Positions 1 through 5,169 of a stretch of 5,700 nucleotides of DNA are shown in pieces. Source of the DNA: Atribacterota bacterium. Its GTDB lineage: Bacteria; Atribacterota; Phoenicimicrobiia; Phoenicimicrobiales; Phoenicimicrobiaceae. The translations under genes were made by a program, and so were the position numbers. The notes under the pieces were generated by a model. The model had not been told where the DNA came from. It ran no database searches and saw nothing but the letters and a program-made list of their open reading frames with translations. How positions within the stretch are numbered: position 1 is the first letter of the stretch; every line of letters starts with the position of its first letter. The stretch covers positions 1 through 5,700 of the forward strand of contig DAOUWX010000124.1 of assembly GCA_030666935.1 (NCBI GenBank), given 5' to 3'.

Positions 1-1111
1 AACGCACCTGGAGAATCTCATATTTTTCTCCGAATACTATGGCGGCTAAATCTCTAGCGATATCACCTACCCCTATTCCCTCTATATTAATTAATACAAT
101 GACACAAACCTCATCATCAAGATATCTGGCGATACGGGTAGTAAAACCATTAATTCCCCCCGAATGGGCAACAACCTTACGGTTAAAACTATCTCCTATC
201 CTCCAACCATAACCATAATTTCCCACAAAAGGAGTAAATATCTTTTCCAATGAACTTTTCTTCACCAACTTTTCTGTATACAAAGCCCTATCCCAGAGAT
301 ACAAATCCTCAACTGTGGTATATAATGACCCTGCCGCATGAGAAATGGACATATCAGTATAAGCAGCATTAATTAATCCTTCGTTACTTAGAATATATCC
401 GGCAGCCCGATCTTTGAGTATAGTACTATGATGATCATACCCGGTGTTCATCATCTTAAGTGGCTGAAAAATATTTTCTTTTAAAAACATTTCATAAGAT
501 TGACCGGAGACTTTCTCTATAATAGCCCCTAATAGAATATATCCCGAATTACTGTAATTATATTTTTCTCCCGGGGCAAATTCTAAAGCCTTATCTTTAA
601 ATTTGGCTATGGTTTCCTCCAGGGAGGAAGGCATCATCGAAGTTTTTTGAAAATCCGGAAATCCAGTAAAACTTGGAATCCCTGAGGTATGAGTTAACAG
701 ATGATAAATAGTAATTATTTTACCGGCTTCAGGATAATCAGGAAAATATTTAATTATAGGATCTTCAACATTAAGCAATCCTTTTTCCTGTAACTGTATT
801 ATAGCCATGGCAGTAAATTGTTTGGTAAGGGAACCCATACGAAATTTGGTATGAGGTGTATTAGGAACATTATGTTCATAATTAGCCATCTCATAACCTT
901 TACTTAATAAGATTTCTCCTTTTTGAGCTATTAAAATAGACCCGCTAAATTTTTCCATTTGGATGTGGGGATTAATATACTCATCTACTTTTTCTTCCAG
1001 GGTTTGCGAAAAACTTACCATACTTAAAGCTAATATAAGAAATAGTGTAATGAACAAAATAGTAATTTCCTTTATGTGCCCTTCAACAAAATATTTTAAT
1101 GAACTTTTCAT
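1..1111 (-). CDS. Secreted serine hydrolase, beta-lactamase/PBP fold (class C-like), C-terminus cut by window edge
   Basis: The reading frame is open from ATG at 1111 to the left edge, giving 370 codons without a stop. Residues 1-35 look like a signal peptide or anchor: a few lysines, then a hydrophobic run at about 16-34, with a plausible cut in VSFS|Q near 35/36. The three active-site motifs of the beta-lactamase family (PF00144) are present in order: SLTK (nucleophile Ser94, Lys97), YSN (Tyr186, Asn188) and HSGG (316-319), the HxG equivalent of KTG. This family includes esterases, D-aminopeptidases and D,D-peptidases as well as true beta-lactamases, so the substrate cannot be named. The start is set by AAAGGAGGAG at 1118-1127. 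The gene lies 94 nt downstream of the 49-aa gene on the same strand with no clear terminator between them, so it is probably transcribed from the operator-controlled promoter at 1420-1448. A C-terminal extra domain, if any, lies outside the window. Confidence 0.93.
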   Translation of the reverse strand, partial: MKSSLKYFVEGHIKEITILFITLFLILALSMVSFSQTLEEKVDEYINPHIQMEKFSGSILIAQKGEILLSKGYEMANYEHNVPNTPHTKFRMGSLTKQFTAMAIIQLQEKGLLNVEDPIIKYFPDYPEAGKIITIYHLLTHTSGIPSFTGFPDFQKTSMMPSSLEETIAKFKDKALEFAPGEKYNYSNSGYILLGAIIEKVSGQSYEMFLKENIFQPLKMMNTGYDHHSTILKDRAAGYILSNEGLINAAYTDMSISHAAGSLYTTVEDLYLWDRALYTEKLVKKSSLEKIFTPFVGNYGYGWRIGDSFNRKVVAHSGGINGFTTRIARYLDDEVCVIVLINIEGIGVGDIARDLAAIVFGEKYEILQVR

Positions 1112-1205
1112 TTCAATCTCCTCCTTTATTTTTAAACTCTATTGAAAACAAATTAAATAATTTAAAACAAAATTAATTACTCTATCTATTAAAAAATTTT
1201 AAATA

Positions 1206-1355
1206 CTATATATCCAGATAATAATATTTAGTTTGTACTTTCCTATAATATTCCTCCTTTTTCTCATCTATGGGTTCGGTAAGTAAGTATTCAAAGACAT
1301 CTCTAATTAAAATACCTGTCCGGCGTATAACTTTAAACCTGTTTGATTTACTCAT
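1206..1355 (-). CDS. Small protein of unknown function, 49 aa
   Basis: I do not recognise this protein. An upstream in-frame ATG at 1403 would give 65 residues, but that ATG is not preceded by an RBS and lies just past the operator. The ATG at 1355 has a perfect AAGGAGGA five bases upstream, so I choose the 49-residue form beginning MSKSNRFKV. It has no membrane segment or signal peptide and no cysteine. The N-terminal third is basic (K3, R6, K8, R11, R12, R18); the second half is charged and tyrosine-rich (EEYY near 34-37, YYY at 44-46). A near-consensus promoter with a TetR-type operator lies about 60 nt upstream, and the serine hydrolase gene follows 94 nt downstream. The strong promoter, operator and RBS argue that it is expressed rather than chance. 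It could be a small regulator or partner protein, or a leader ORF for the hydrolase. Confidence 0.7.
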   Translation of the reverse strand: MSKSNRFKVIRRTGILIRDVFEYLLTEPIDEKKEEYYRKVQTKYYYLDI

Positions 1356-1360
1356 TTCTA

Positions 1361-1368
1361 TCCTCCTT
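1361..1368 (-). promoter_or_regulatory. Ribosome binding site fixing the start of the 49-aa gene
   Basis: Read on the minus strand this is AAGGAGGA, five bases before ATG 1355. The longer in-frame start at 1403 has no such site, so this sequence decides the start codon. Confidence 0.8.
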
Positions 1369-1404
1369 AAGTTAATTTTATTTTTATGTGACTTGATGGT
1401 CATA

Positions 1405-1418
1405 TGACTAATCAGTCA
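1405..1418. promoter_or_regulatory. TetR-type operator, copy 1 (controls minus-strand unit)
   Basis: TGACTAATCAGTCA is a near-palindrome with TGACT/AGTCA arms and four central bases. It is identical to the copy at 1919-1932. It begins one base downstream of the -10 box of the minus-strand promoter, covering the expected transcription start, so a bound protein would block initiation. TGACT-N4-AGTCA-like palindromes are a familiar operator form for TetR-family repressors. Assigning it to the TetR gene in this window is inference from the shared sequence. Confidence 0.82.
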
Positions 1419-1419
1419 C

Positions 1420-1448
1420 ACTATAATACACCCTTTCGAAGATGTCAA
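1420..1448 (-). promoter_or_regulatory. Near-consensus sigma-70/A promoter for the 49-aa gene and serine hydrolase
   Basis: On the minus strand the -35 box is TTGACA (1443-1448) and the -10 box is TATAGT (1420-1425), separated by 17 bp. The predicted start is near 1413, inside the operator, giving a leader of about 58 nt before ATG 1355. Phased A/T tracts lie directly upstream of the -35 box. Confidence 0.85.
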
Positions 1449-1487
1449 GCTTTTTTTTAAATTTTTTTAAATTTTTTTAAAAAAATA
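1449..1487. promoter_or_regulatory. Phased A/T tracts, likely UP element or intrinsic bend
   Basis: On the plus strand the tract reads T8-A3-T7-A3-T7-A7, with the T7 blocks at 1452-1458, 1462-1468 and 1472-1478, exactly 10 bp apart. Read from the minus-strand promoter this occupies roughly -38 to -72, the position of a UP element bound by the RNA polymerase alpha subunit. In-phase A-tracts also curve DNA. The position is seen directly; the function is inferred. Confidence 0.55.
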
Positions 1488-1650
1488 TCTTTTTCCTTTT
1501 TAATTATCACTATTTCTTTCTGATTTTATTTACCTTAGAGATACAAATCTGATTTTCAAAATCTTACTCCTTATTCCTTCTCTACCATATGCTATATATT
1601 AATTATTATTTCGCCGGGCTTGATTGATTCATCTATATTAATTTCTAATT

Positions 1651-1675
1651 AACTAACCGAACAACCAACTAACCG
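1651..1675. repeat. Short direct repeat, AACTAACCG twice
   Basis: AACTAACCG occurs at 1651-1659 and 1667-1675, separated by the related AACAACC. The stretch is therefore a small AAC/CCG-rich imperfect repeat in an AT-rich background. No function is evident. Confidence 0.6.
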
Positions 1676-1730
1676 TTTCTCTTAAAAGGTGCATTTTAGT
1701 TTTCCATTTCCACTTCTATTTCCTTCTTCA

Positions 1731-1765
1731 CGATATACGATATACGAAATACGACATACGAATTT
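1731..1765. repeat. Heptamer tandem repeat, CGANATA x5
   Basis: There are five consecutive 7-bp units: CGATATA, CGATATA, CGAAATA, CGACATA and a degenerate CGAATTT. The first four differ only at the fourth base. Units of this kind suggest a slippage-prone microsatellite or part of a dispersed intergenic repeat. Confidence 0.75.
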
Positions 1766-1796
1766 ATTAGTGTAATCTTACTGGGGTAATTTGATA

Positions 1797-1850
1797 AAAA
1801 GGAAACGCTTAGGTCTTTTTTCTGCTTTCCTTTTATTTTTTTATTTTTCT
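1797..1850 (+). terminator. Weak hairpin plus T-runs, possible terminator or insulator
   Basis: AAAAGGAAA (1797-1805) can pair with TTTCCTTTT (1826-1834), with an additional GC/GC step possible inside, followed by T-rich sequence. The stem is AT-rich and the loop long, and no plus-strand gene lies upstream in the window. It could block transcription entering the tetR operon, but support is weak. Confidence 0.25.
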
Positions 1851-1888
1851 ATTTCTTGACTATATACTCGATACTATATCTGTAGGGC

Positions 1889-1917
1889 TTGACAATTGTA
1901 TCTTAAAAATATATAAT
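1889..1917 (+). promoter_or_regulatory. Perfect-consensus sigma-70/A promoter for the tetR operon
   Basis: TTGACA (1889-1894) and TATAAT (1912-1917) are separated by 17 bp, matching the consensus at all twelve positions. Transcription should start near 1924, inside the operator at 1919-1932. Such a strong promoter makes sense only if it is normally repressed. Confidence 0.92.
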
Positions 1918-1918
1918 G

Positions 1919-1932
1919 TGACTAATCAGTCA
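1919..1932. promoter_or_regulatory. TetR-type operator, copy 2 (autoregulation of tetR operon)
   Basis: TGACTAATCAGTCA is identical to the copy at 1405-1418 and placed with the same geometry, one base after the -10 box. It lies 20 bp before the start codon of the TetR gene, the classic position for autorepression. Read away from each promoter, both copies have the form TGTGACT-N4-AGTCATA, so the match extends beyond the 14-bp core. Confidence 0.87.
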
Positions 1933-1952
1933 TACGAAGGAGGAAATAAAAG

Positions 1953-2627
1953 ATGCCCAAACAAACTTTCTTTAATTTACCTGAGGAAAAACGAAATAAG
2001 ATTATTAACATTTCTCTTCTTGAATTTGCTCAACACAGTTATAGAGTTGCTTCGCTAAGCCGTATTGTAGAAAAAGCCGGTATTGCCAAAGGGAGTATGT
2101 ATCAGTACTTTAAAAATAAAAAAGGATTATATCTTTATTTAATTGATTTCACAACTAATAGAAAATTATCTTATCTAGACCAACACCTTGATTCTTCCAT
2201 AGAGGATTTTTATATACTATATAAACAAATGGTCTTCCTGGCAGTAAAATATGATTTAGGGAATATCGGTAAAAGTTTATTTACTTATAATGCATTGAAC
2301 AACCGCAGCGATAAAGAAATGAGAGAAATTGCTATAAAAATGAAAGAGAAAAAGCGCGATTTTTTAAAGAAATATGTTATTACAGCTCGGGAAAGAGGGC
2401 AGATCAGAAAAGATGTAGATATCGACCTTATTACTTTTACAATCAATCAAATAAGCATGAATTTAGGCACATATATGGGTATAAAGTTTAATTTTAATTA
2501 TATAAATCTTATCGAAAAAGGTATTTTAAAACTACCCATCTCTGATAAAAAACTTGAATCAATGGTTGATGAATTAATTGAAATATTTAAACATGGCTTT
2601 GAACCGAAAAATAAAACTAAAGCCTGA
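1953..2627 (+). CDS. TetR/AcrR-family transcriptional regulator
   Basis: This 224-residue protein is of normal length for a TetR repressor, which dimerises, binds a palindromic operator and releases it when a small ligand enters the C-terminal domain. The N-terminal DNA-binding domain spans about residues 10-60. The helix-turn-helix lies around 34-53, with the family signature running from ASLSRIVEKAGIAKGSMYQYF into KNKKGLY. Residues 65-224 are the variable, helix-rich ligand and dimer domain, which does not reveal the ligand. The ATG is supported by AAGGAGGA at 1937-1944. Expression is from the perfect-consensus promoter at 1889-1917 with an operator over its start site, so autorepression is likely. 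The same operator at the minus-strand promoter makes the 49-aa gene and serine hydrolase probable targets. It is followed after 50 nt by the methyltransferase-like gene, probably in the same transcript. Confidence 0.95.
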   Translation: MPKQTFFNLPEEKRNKIINISLLEFAQHSYRVASLSRIVEKAGIAKGSMYQYFKNKKGLYLYLIDFTTNRKLSYLDQHLDSSIEDFYILYKQMVFLAVKYDLGNIGKSLFTYNALNNRSDKEMREIAIKMKEKKRDFLKKYVITARERGQIRKDVDIDLITFTINQISMNLGTYMGIKFNFNYINLIEKGILKLPISDKKLESMVDELIEIFKHGFEPKNKTKA

Positions 2628-2663
2628 GAATTTAGGTGCACTGGGAAAATTTTTTAGCAAAGT

Positions 2664-2670
2664 CGGAGGA
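2664..2670 (+). promoter_or_regulatory. Ribosome binding site fixing the methyltransferase-like gene start
   Basis: CGGAGGA lies seven bases before ATG 2678. An in-frame GTG at 2636 would add 14 residues but has no comparable site (only TTTAG before it) and would place this RBS inside the gene, so ATG 2678 is preferred. Confidence 0.75.
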
Positions 2671-2677
2671 TAAAGAG

Positions 2678-3208
2678 ATGAATGGTATTTTTTTAATTAT
2701 ACCCATTCTTTTGATTAGATTTGGACTTCTAAACATTATCAATAAAGAAGCACTGAAACGGGCGGCATATTTCCCACCATGCGAAGGGAAAGAAAAAGTA
2801 GCTTTTTGGGTTTACCAGATAACCAACACTTTTATGTGTGTATATTTGTTATTTGTGAAAATTGAAATAAAAACTATCTGGTCATATCTTGGTTTATCTA
2901 TTTATGTCTTGGGGTTGGTGTTATACGCAATATCAATAATTGATTTTGCAAAACCAAAAGAAAATAAAATAAACTTAAAGGGGTTATATAAGATATCCCG
3001 CAACCCAATGTATGTTGCTTATTTTATTTACTTTTTAGGATGTGGATTATTGATAAATTCATTGGTCTATTTTATTGTATTGATAGTTTTCCAGATATCA
3101 GTACATTGGATTATTCTTTCGGAAGAAAGATGGTGTATAAAAGAATTTGGGGAAGAGTATAAGGAATATATGAATAAAGTAGGACGTTATATATGTCCTC
3201 TTACATAA
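2678..3208 (+). CDS. Isoprenylcysteine carboxyl methyltransferase (ICMT)-like membrane protein
   Basis: This 176-residue protein has about four to five hydrophobic segments (around 4-20, 45-60, 66-88, 112-147). It carries the C-terminal signature of the ICMT/PEMT-like membrane methyltransferases: GLYKISRNPMYVAYF (102-116, with RNPMY at 108-112), then a hydrophobic hairpin, then EERWCIKEFGEEYKEY (149-164). In this superfamily the RxPxY and the distal E..FG..Y elements contribute to the S-adenosylmethionine site, so SAM-dependent methylation at the membrane is the likely activity. Bacterial members have diverse or unknown substrates, and prenylcysteine methylation should not be assumed. It lies 50 nt after tetR and 19 nt before the 41-aa ORF, consistent with one operon. 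The last four residues are CPLT. Start choice is explained in the RBS entry. Confidence 0.87.
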   Translation: MNGIFLIIPILLIRFGLLNIINKEALKRAAYFPPCEGKEKVAFWVYQITNTFMCVYLLFVKIEIKTIWSYLGLSIYVLGLVLYAISIIDFAKPKENKINLKGLYKISRNPMYVAYFIYFLGCGLLINSLVYFIVLIVFQISVHWIILSEERWCIKEFGEEYKEYMNKVGRYICPLT

Positions 3209-3227
3209 AACTTGCAGGAGAAAATAG

Positions 3228-3353
3228 ATGAGAATAGCAAAAATTTGGATATTTTTTAGTGTAATATTACTGTTCTTTATATCTATTATTGCTTTAAAAC
3301 AATCACATAGCTCAACTCCGCAAATTAAGGATAATAGAGGTGAGTTGTTTTGA
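3228..3353 (+). CDS. 41-residue single-span membrane peptide, possibly a gene remnant
   Basis: ATG 3228 has AGGAG seven bases upstream and opens a 41-codon frame. The peptide has a short basic start (MRIAKIW), one strongly hydrophobic segment at about 7-23, and a polar tail ending near STPQIKDNRGELF. Its TGA stop overlaps the TTG start of the next gene (TTGA), so translation of the two is probably coupled. The tail resembles the short linker found after the N-terminal anchor of some Firmicute membrane-anchored alpha/beta hydrolases, where a segment like P.I.D..G precedes the catalytic domain. On that reading this is the stump of a larger gene joined to the protease gene by deletion. Alternatively it is a genuine small membrane peptide serving as leader or partner of the protease. 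The hydrolase resemblance is from memory and weak. Confidence 0.55.
   Translation: MRIAKIWIFFSVILLFFISIIALKQSHSSTPQIKDNRGELF
3337..3343 (+). promoter_or_regulatory. Ribosome binding site for the TTG start of the CPBP protease gene
   Basis: GAGGTGA lies six bases before TTG 3350. It supports a non-ATG start, with the site located inside the preceding 41-aa ORF. Confidence 0.6.
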
Positions 3354-4177
3354 AACTGGTAACAAAACAATTAAAAATATTTTTCATATGTTCATTTTTA
3401 GGTTCCTGGATTATATGGTCTATGGCAGTTTTGAAATCATATGGAATAATTAATATATCAATTTCCAATGAAACACTAAACCATTTCGGTGCTTACGCCC
3501 CTTCTGTCGTAGCTATAATACTTACATTTTTATATGGCGGCAGAAAAGCTCTTACATGCTTTTTAAAACGTGGAATTCTTTTCAAATTTGATATAAAATT
3601 ATATTTTTATATGTTCATATTAATGCCAGGTATTTTGGCATGTTCATATTTTTTTACTAAAATTATTTGGAACATAAATTATGATCTTCCTCTATTGGAA
3701 AGTCTGCTAAAAAATCCATTATTAATTTTTATAATATTTTTTTATATACTTTTTTTTGGTGGACCTTTAGGTGAAGAATTTGGATGGAGAGGATTTGCTC
3801 TAAATAGATTGCTTTGCATCTATAATCCGTTTACTTCAAGTATAATTCTTGGCATAATATGGTCTATTTGGCATTTACCTTTGTTCTTTATAAAAGGTTC
3901 TGCTCAACAAAATATTAACTTTGCTGGATATGTTATTTTCACTATTTTAATTACAATATTAATAACTATTTTGTTTTTAAAAACTAATGGAAGTGTATTT
4001 GCAGCCATAATATTTCATACTACCTCTAATTTATCATTGGGACTTTTTCCAATATTTAGCACACTTCATGGCGGAGTTAGTATTATATTTTTCTTGTTAG
4101 TGATTACAAGTATAATTACAATATTAAATAAGGATATTATGTTTAATAAGCAAGAAATAAATTATCTACATAACTAA
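3350..4177 (+). CDS. CPBP-family intramembrane glutamic metalloprotease (Abi/CAAX protease-like)
   Basis: This 275-residue polytopic membrane protein has about seven to eight hydrophobic segments. It contains the diagnostic motifs of the CPBP/Rce1 family (PF02517): EEFGWR at 142-147 (catalytic glutamates 142-143 and Arg147), WSIWHLP with His175, and FHTTSN with His223 and Asn227. Family members cleave peptides within or near the membrane. Eukaryotic Rce1 trims CAAX proteins, while bacterial relatives act in bacteriocin maturation or immunity and in signalling; the substrate here is unknown. The start is TTG 3350 with GAGGTGA six bases upstream, overlapping the stop of the 41-aa ORF, so coupling is likely. 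It is probably the last gene of the tetR operon, as 156 nt separate it from the next gene. The gene is extremely AT-rich, more so than the flanking hydrolase and hemolysin III genes. An ICMT-like gene in the same operon recalls the two-step CAAX processing pair. Confidence 0.92.
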   Translation: MKLVTKQLKIFFICSFLGSWIIWSMAVLKSYGIINISISNETLNHFGAYAPSVVAIILTFLYGGRKALTCFLKRGILFKFDIKLYFYMFILMPGILACSYFFTKIIWNINYDLPLLESLLKNPLLIFIIFFYILFFGGPLGEEFGWRGFALNRLLCIYNPFTSSIILGIIWSIWHLPLFFIKGSAQQNINFAGYVIFTILITILITILFLKTNGSVFAAIIFHTTSNLSLGLFPIFSTLHGGVSIIFFLLVITSIITILNKDIMFNKQEINYLHN

Positions 4178-4333
4178 TATCTTGTAATTAAAAACACATT
4201 TTATGTTTGCTGACACTGTGGGGACTAAAAAATTTTGTTGGTATCAGATCGACGTATAAAATACGATAAAGACGTTATGGATTCAATAACATTATCCGAA
4301 ATATCTCTTGAATAATTTAAGGAGCATAAGAAA
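4178..4333. other. Intergenic gap between protease and MBL genes; weak promoter candidate
   Basis: No convincing terminator is visible after the protease gene. A weak promoter-like pair, TTGTTG (4235-4240) and TAAAAT (4257-4262) with a 16-bp spacer, could serve the MBL gene. Readthrough from the tetR operon cannot be excluded. Confidence 0.35.
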
Positions 4334-5029
4334 ATGGAAAAAGTAAATAGGATTCTCCTTGGCAATTCCAATGTATATCTTATTAGAGGTGAAAAGGGAT
4401 ATTTATTAATAGATGCCGGCTTTCCAAATACTGTAAAAACACTTTTAAATGCTCTTGGAAAAAAATCAATAAATCTCCAGGATATTATACTTATTGTTAT
4501 TACCCATGTTCATTATGATCATGTGGGGAATTTAAAAGAAATAAAAGATTTTACCGGGGCAAAAATTATAGTAAGCAGTAATGAATATGAACTTCTAAAG
4601 AAGGGAATTATTTCCATCCCCAAAGGAACAAATATATCCGGAAAGCTAATTTCTTATCTGGGAAATTTATTCCCTAAAGTTATAAGTTATCCGCCTGTTG
4701 AAGCTGATATCAGAATCTCGGAGACTTACTCCTTAAGGGATTTTGGTTTTAATGCTTCAATAATACCGACACCGGGACATACAGAAGGTTCGTTATCAGT
4801 GGTATTTGATTCGGGAGAAGCCTTTGTGGGAGATACTTGTTTTAACATACTTCCTATCAACAAATCTACGGTGTTTCCACCTTTTGCTAATGATATACCA
4901 TTATTACTAAAAAGTTGGAAGCTACTACTCGATACGAAAGTTCAAGAGTTATTTCCCGGACATGGCAAACCTTTTGATAGAGATAAGTTACAAAAATCAT
5001 ATATAAAATTAAAAGAAAAAATTATTTAA
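4334..5029 (+). CDS. MBL-fold metallo-hydrolase
   Basis: This 231-residue soluble protein has the full metal-binding set of the metallo-beta-lactamase superfamily: THVHYDH (His58, His60, Asp62, His63), PGHTEGS with His149, VGDT with Asp167, and PGHG with His210. These ligands normally hold two zinc or iron ions that activate water for hydrolysis. The fold covers lactonases, glyoxalase II-like thioesterases, phosphodiesterases and others. The compact length and single domain fit a generic small-molecule hydrolase, and the substrate cannot be named. There is no signal peptide, so it is likely cytoplasmic. ATG 4334 is preceded by AAGGAG at 4319-4324. It follows the protease gene by 156 nt, in the same direction, so it could be a distal member of the tetR operon or an independent gene. 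Its base composition is less AT-extreme than that of the protease gene. Confidence 0.93.
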   Translation: MEKVNRILLGNSNVYLIRGEKGYLLIDAGFPNTVKTLLNALGKKSINLQDIILIVITHVHYDHVGNLKEIKDFTGAKIIVSSNEYELLKKGIISIPKGTNISGKLISYLGNLFPKVISYPPVEADIRISETYSLRDFGFNASIIPTPGHTEGSLSVVFDSGEAFVGDTCFNILPINKSTVFPPFANDIPLLLKSWKLLLDTKVQELFPGHGKPFDRDKLQKSYIKLKEKII

Positions 5030-5075
5030 TTAATTACCATATATAAACAATCTTTCTTGTCACGCCTTATACCTC

Positions 5076-5105
5076 TTTACATTATAAATATACACATGAT
5101 AGAAT
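5076..5105 (+). promoter_or_regulatory. Candidate promoter for the hemolysin III family gene
   Basis: TTTACA (5076-5081) and TAGAAT (5100-5105) are separated by 18 bp, each matching consensus at five of six positions. The predicted start near 5112 gives a leader of about 58 nt. The TetR operator is absent here, so this gene is probably outside the regulon. Confidence 0.5.
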
Positions 5106-5169
5106 ATATTACAGCTTTTCAATAATCTTAAAAAATTATTAATCTTAATGTTTGTGGATATTTACAGAA

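Larger units (their letters stand above)
1488..1888. other. Gene-free divergent intergenic region
   Basis: I find no supportable coding region in these 401 bases. The plus strand is pyrimidine-rich in several stretches (about 1490-1530, 1697-1730, 1815-1857). It contains a 9-bp direct repeat (1651-1675), a heptamer tandem array (1731-1765) and an AT-rich hairpin followed by T-runs (1797-1850), listed separately. Its length is unusual for a simple divergent promoter region and it may contain remnants of an inserted repeat element. Confidence 0.6.

Noticed and set aside
963..1145. Plus-strand 60-codon ORF
   Set aside because: It lies antisense to the signal-peptide region of the serine hydrolase, has no RBS and shows no protein family features.
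1356..1403. N-terminal extension of the 49-aa protein to ATG 1403
   Set aside because: No RBS precedes that ATG, which sits just after the operator, whereas ATG 1355 has a perfect AAGGAGGA at five bases.
1443..1462. T-run at 1451-1458 as a plus-strand terminator
   Set aside because: No stable GC-rich stem precedes it and no plus-strand gene lies upstream; its place beside the minus-strand -35 box explains it better.
1651..1765. CRISPR-like array
   Set aside because: The units are 7-9 bp, contiguous or nearly so, without unique spacers; this is a microsatellite-type repeat.
3194..3205. C-terminal CPLT of the methyltransferase-like protein as a CAAX box
   Set aside because: The cysteine is at the right position, but proline at the second position is unusual for CAAX, no prenyltransferase is in view, and a four-residue match is easily chance.
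3098..3370. Minus-strand 90-codon ORF
   Set aside because: It is antisense to the conserved C-terminus of the methyltransferase-like gene and the 41-aa ORF; its hydrophobic, Cys/Phe-rich content is what complementing those genes would give.
5118..5140. AATAAT/ATTATT hairpin before the hemolysin III gene as terminator
   Set aside because: The stem is only six A-T pairs with no GC, too weak for an intrinsic terminator in AT-rich DNA.
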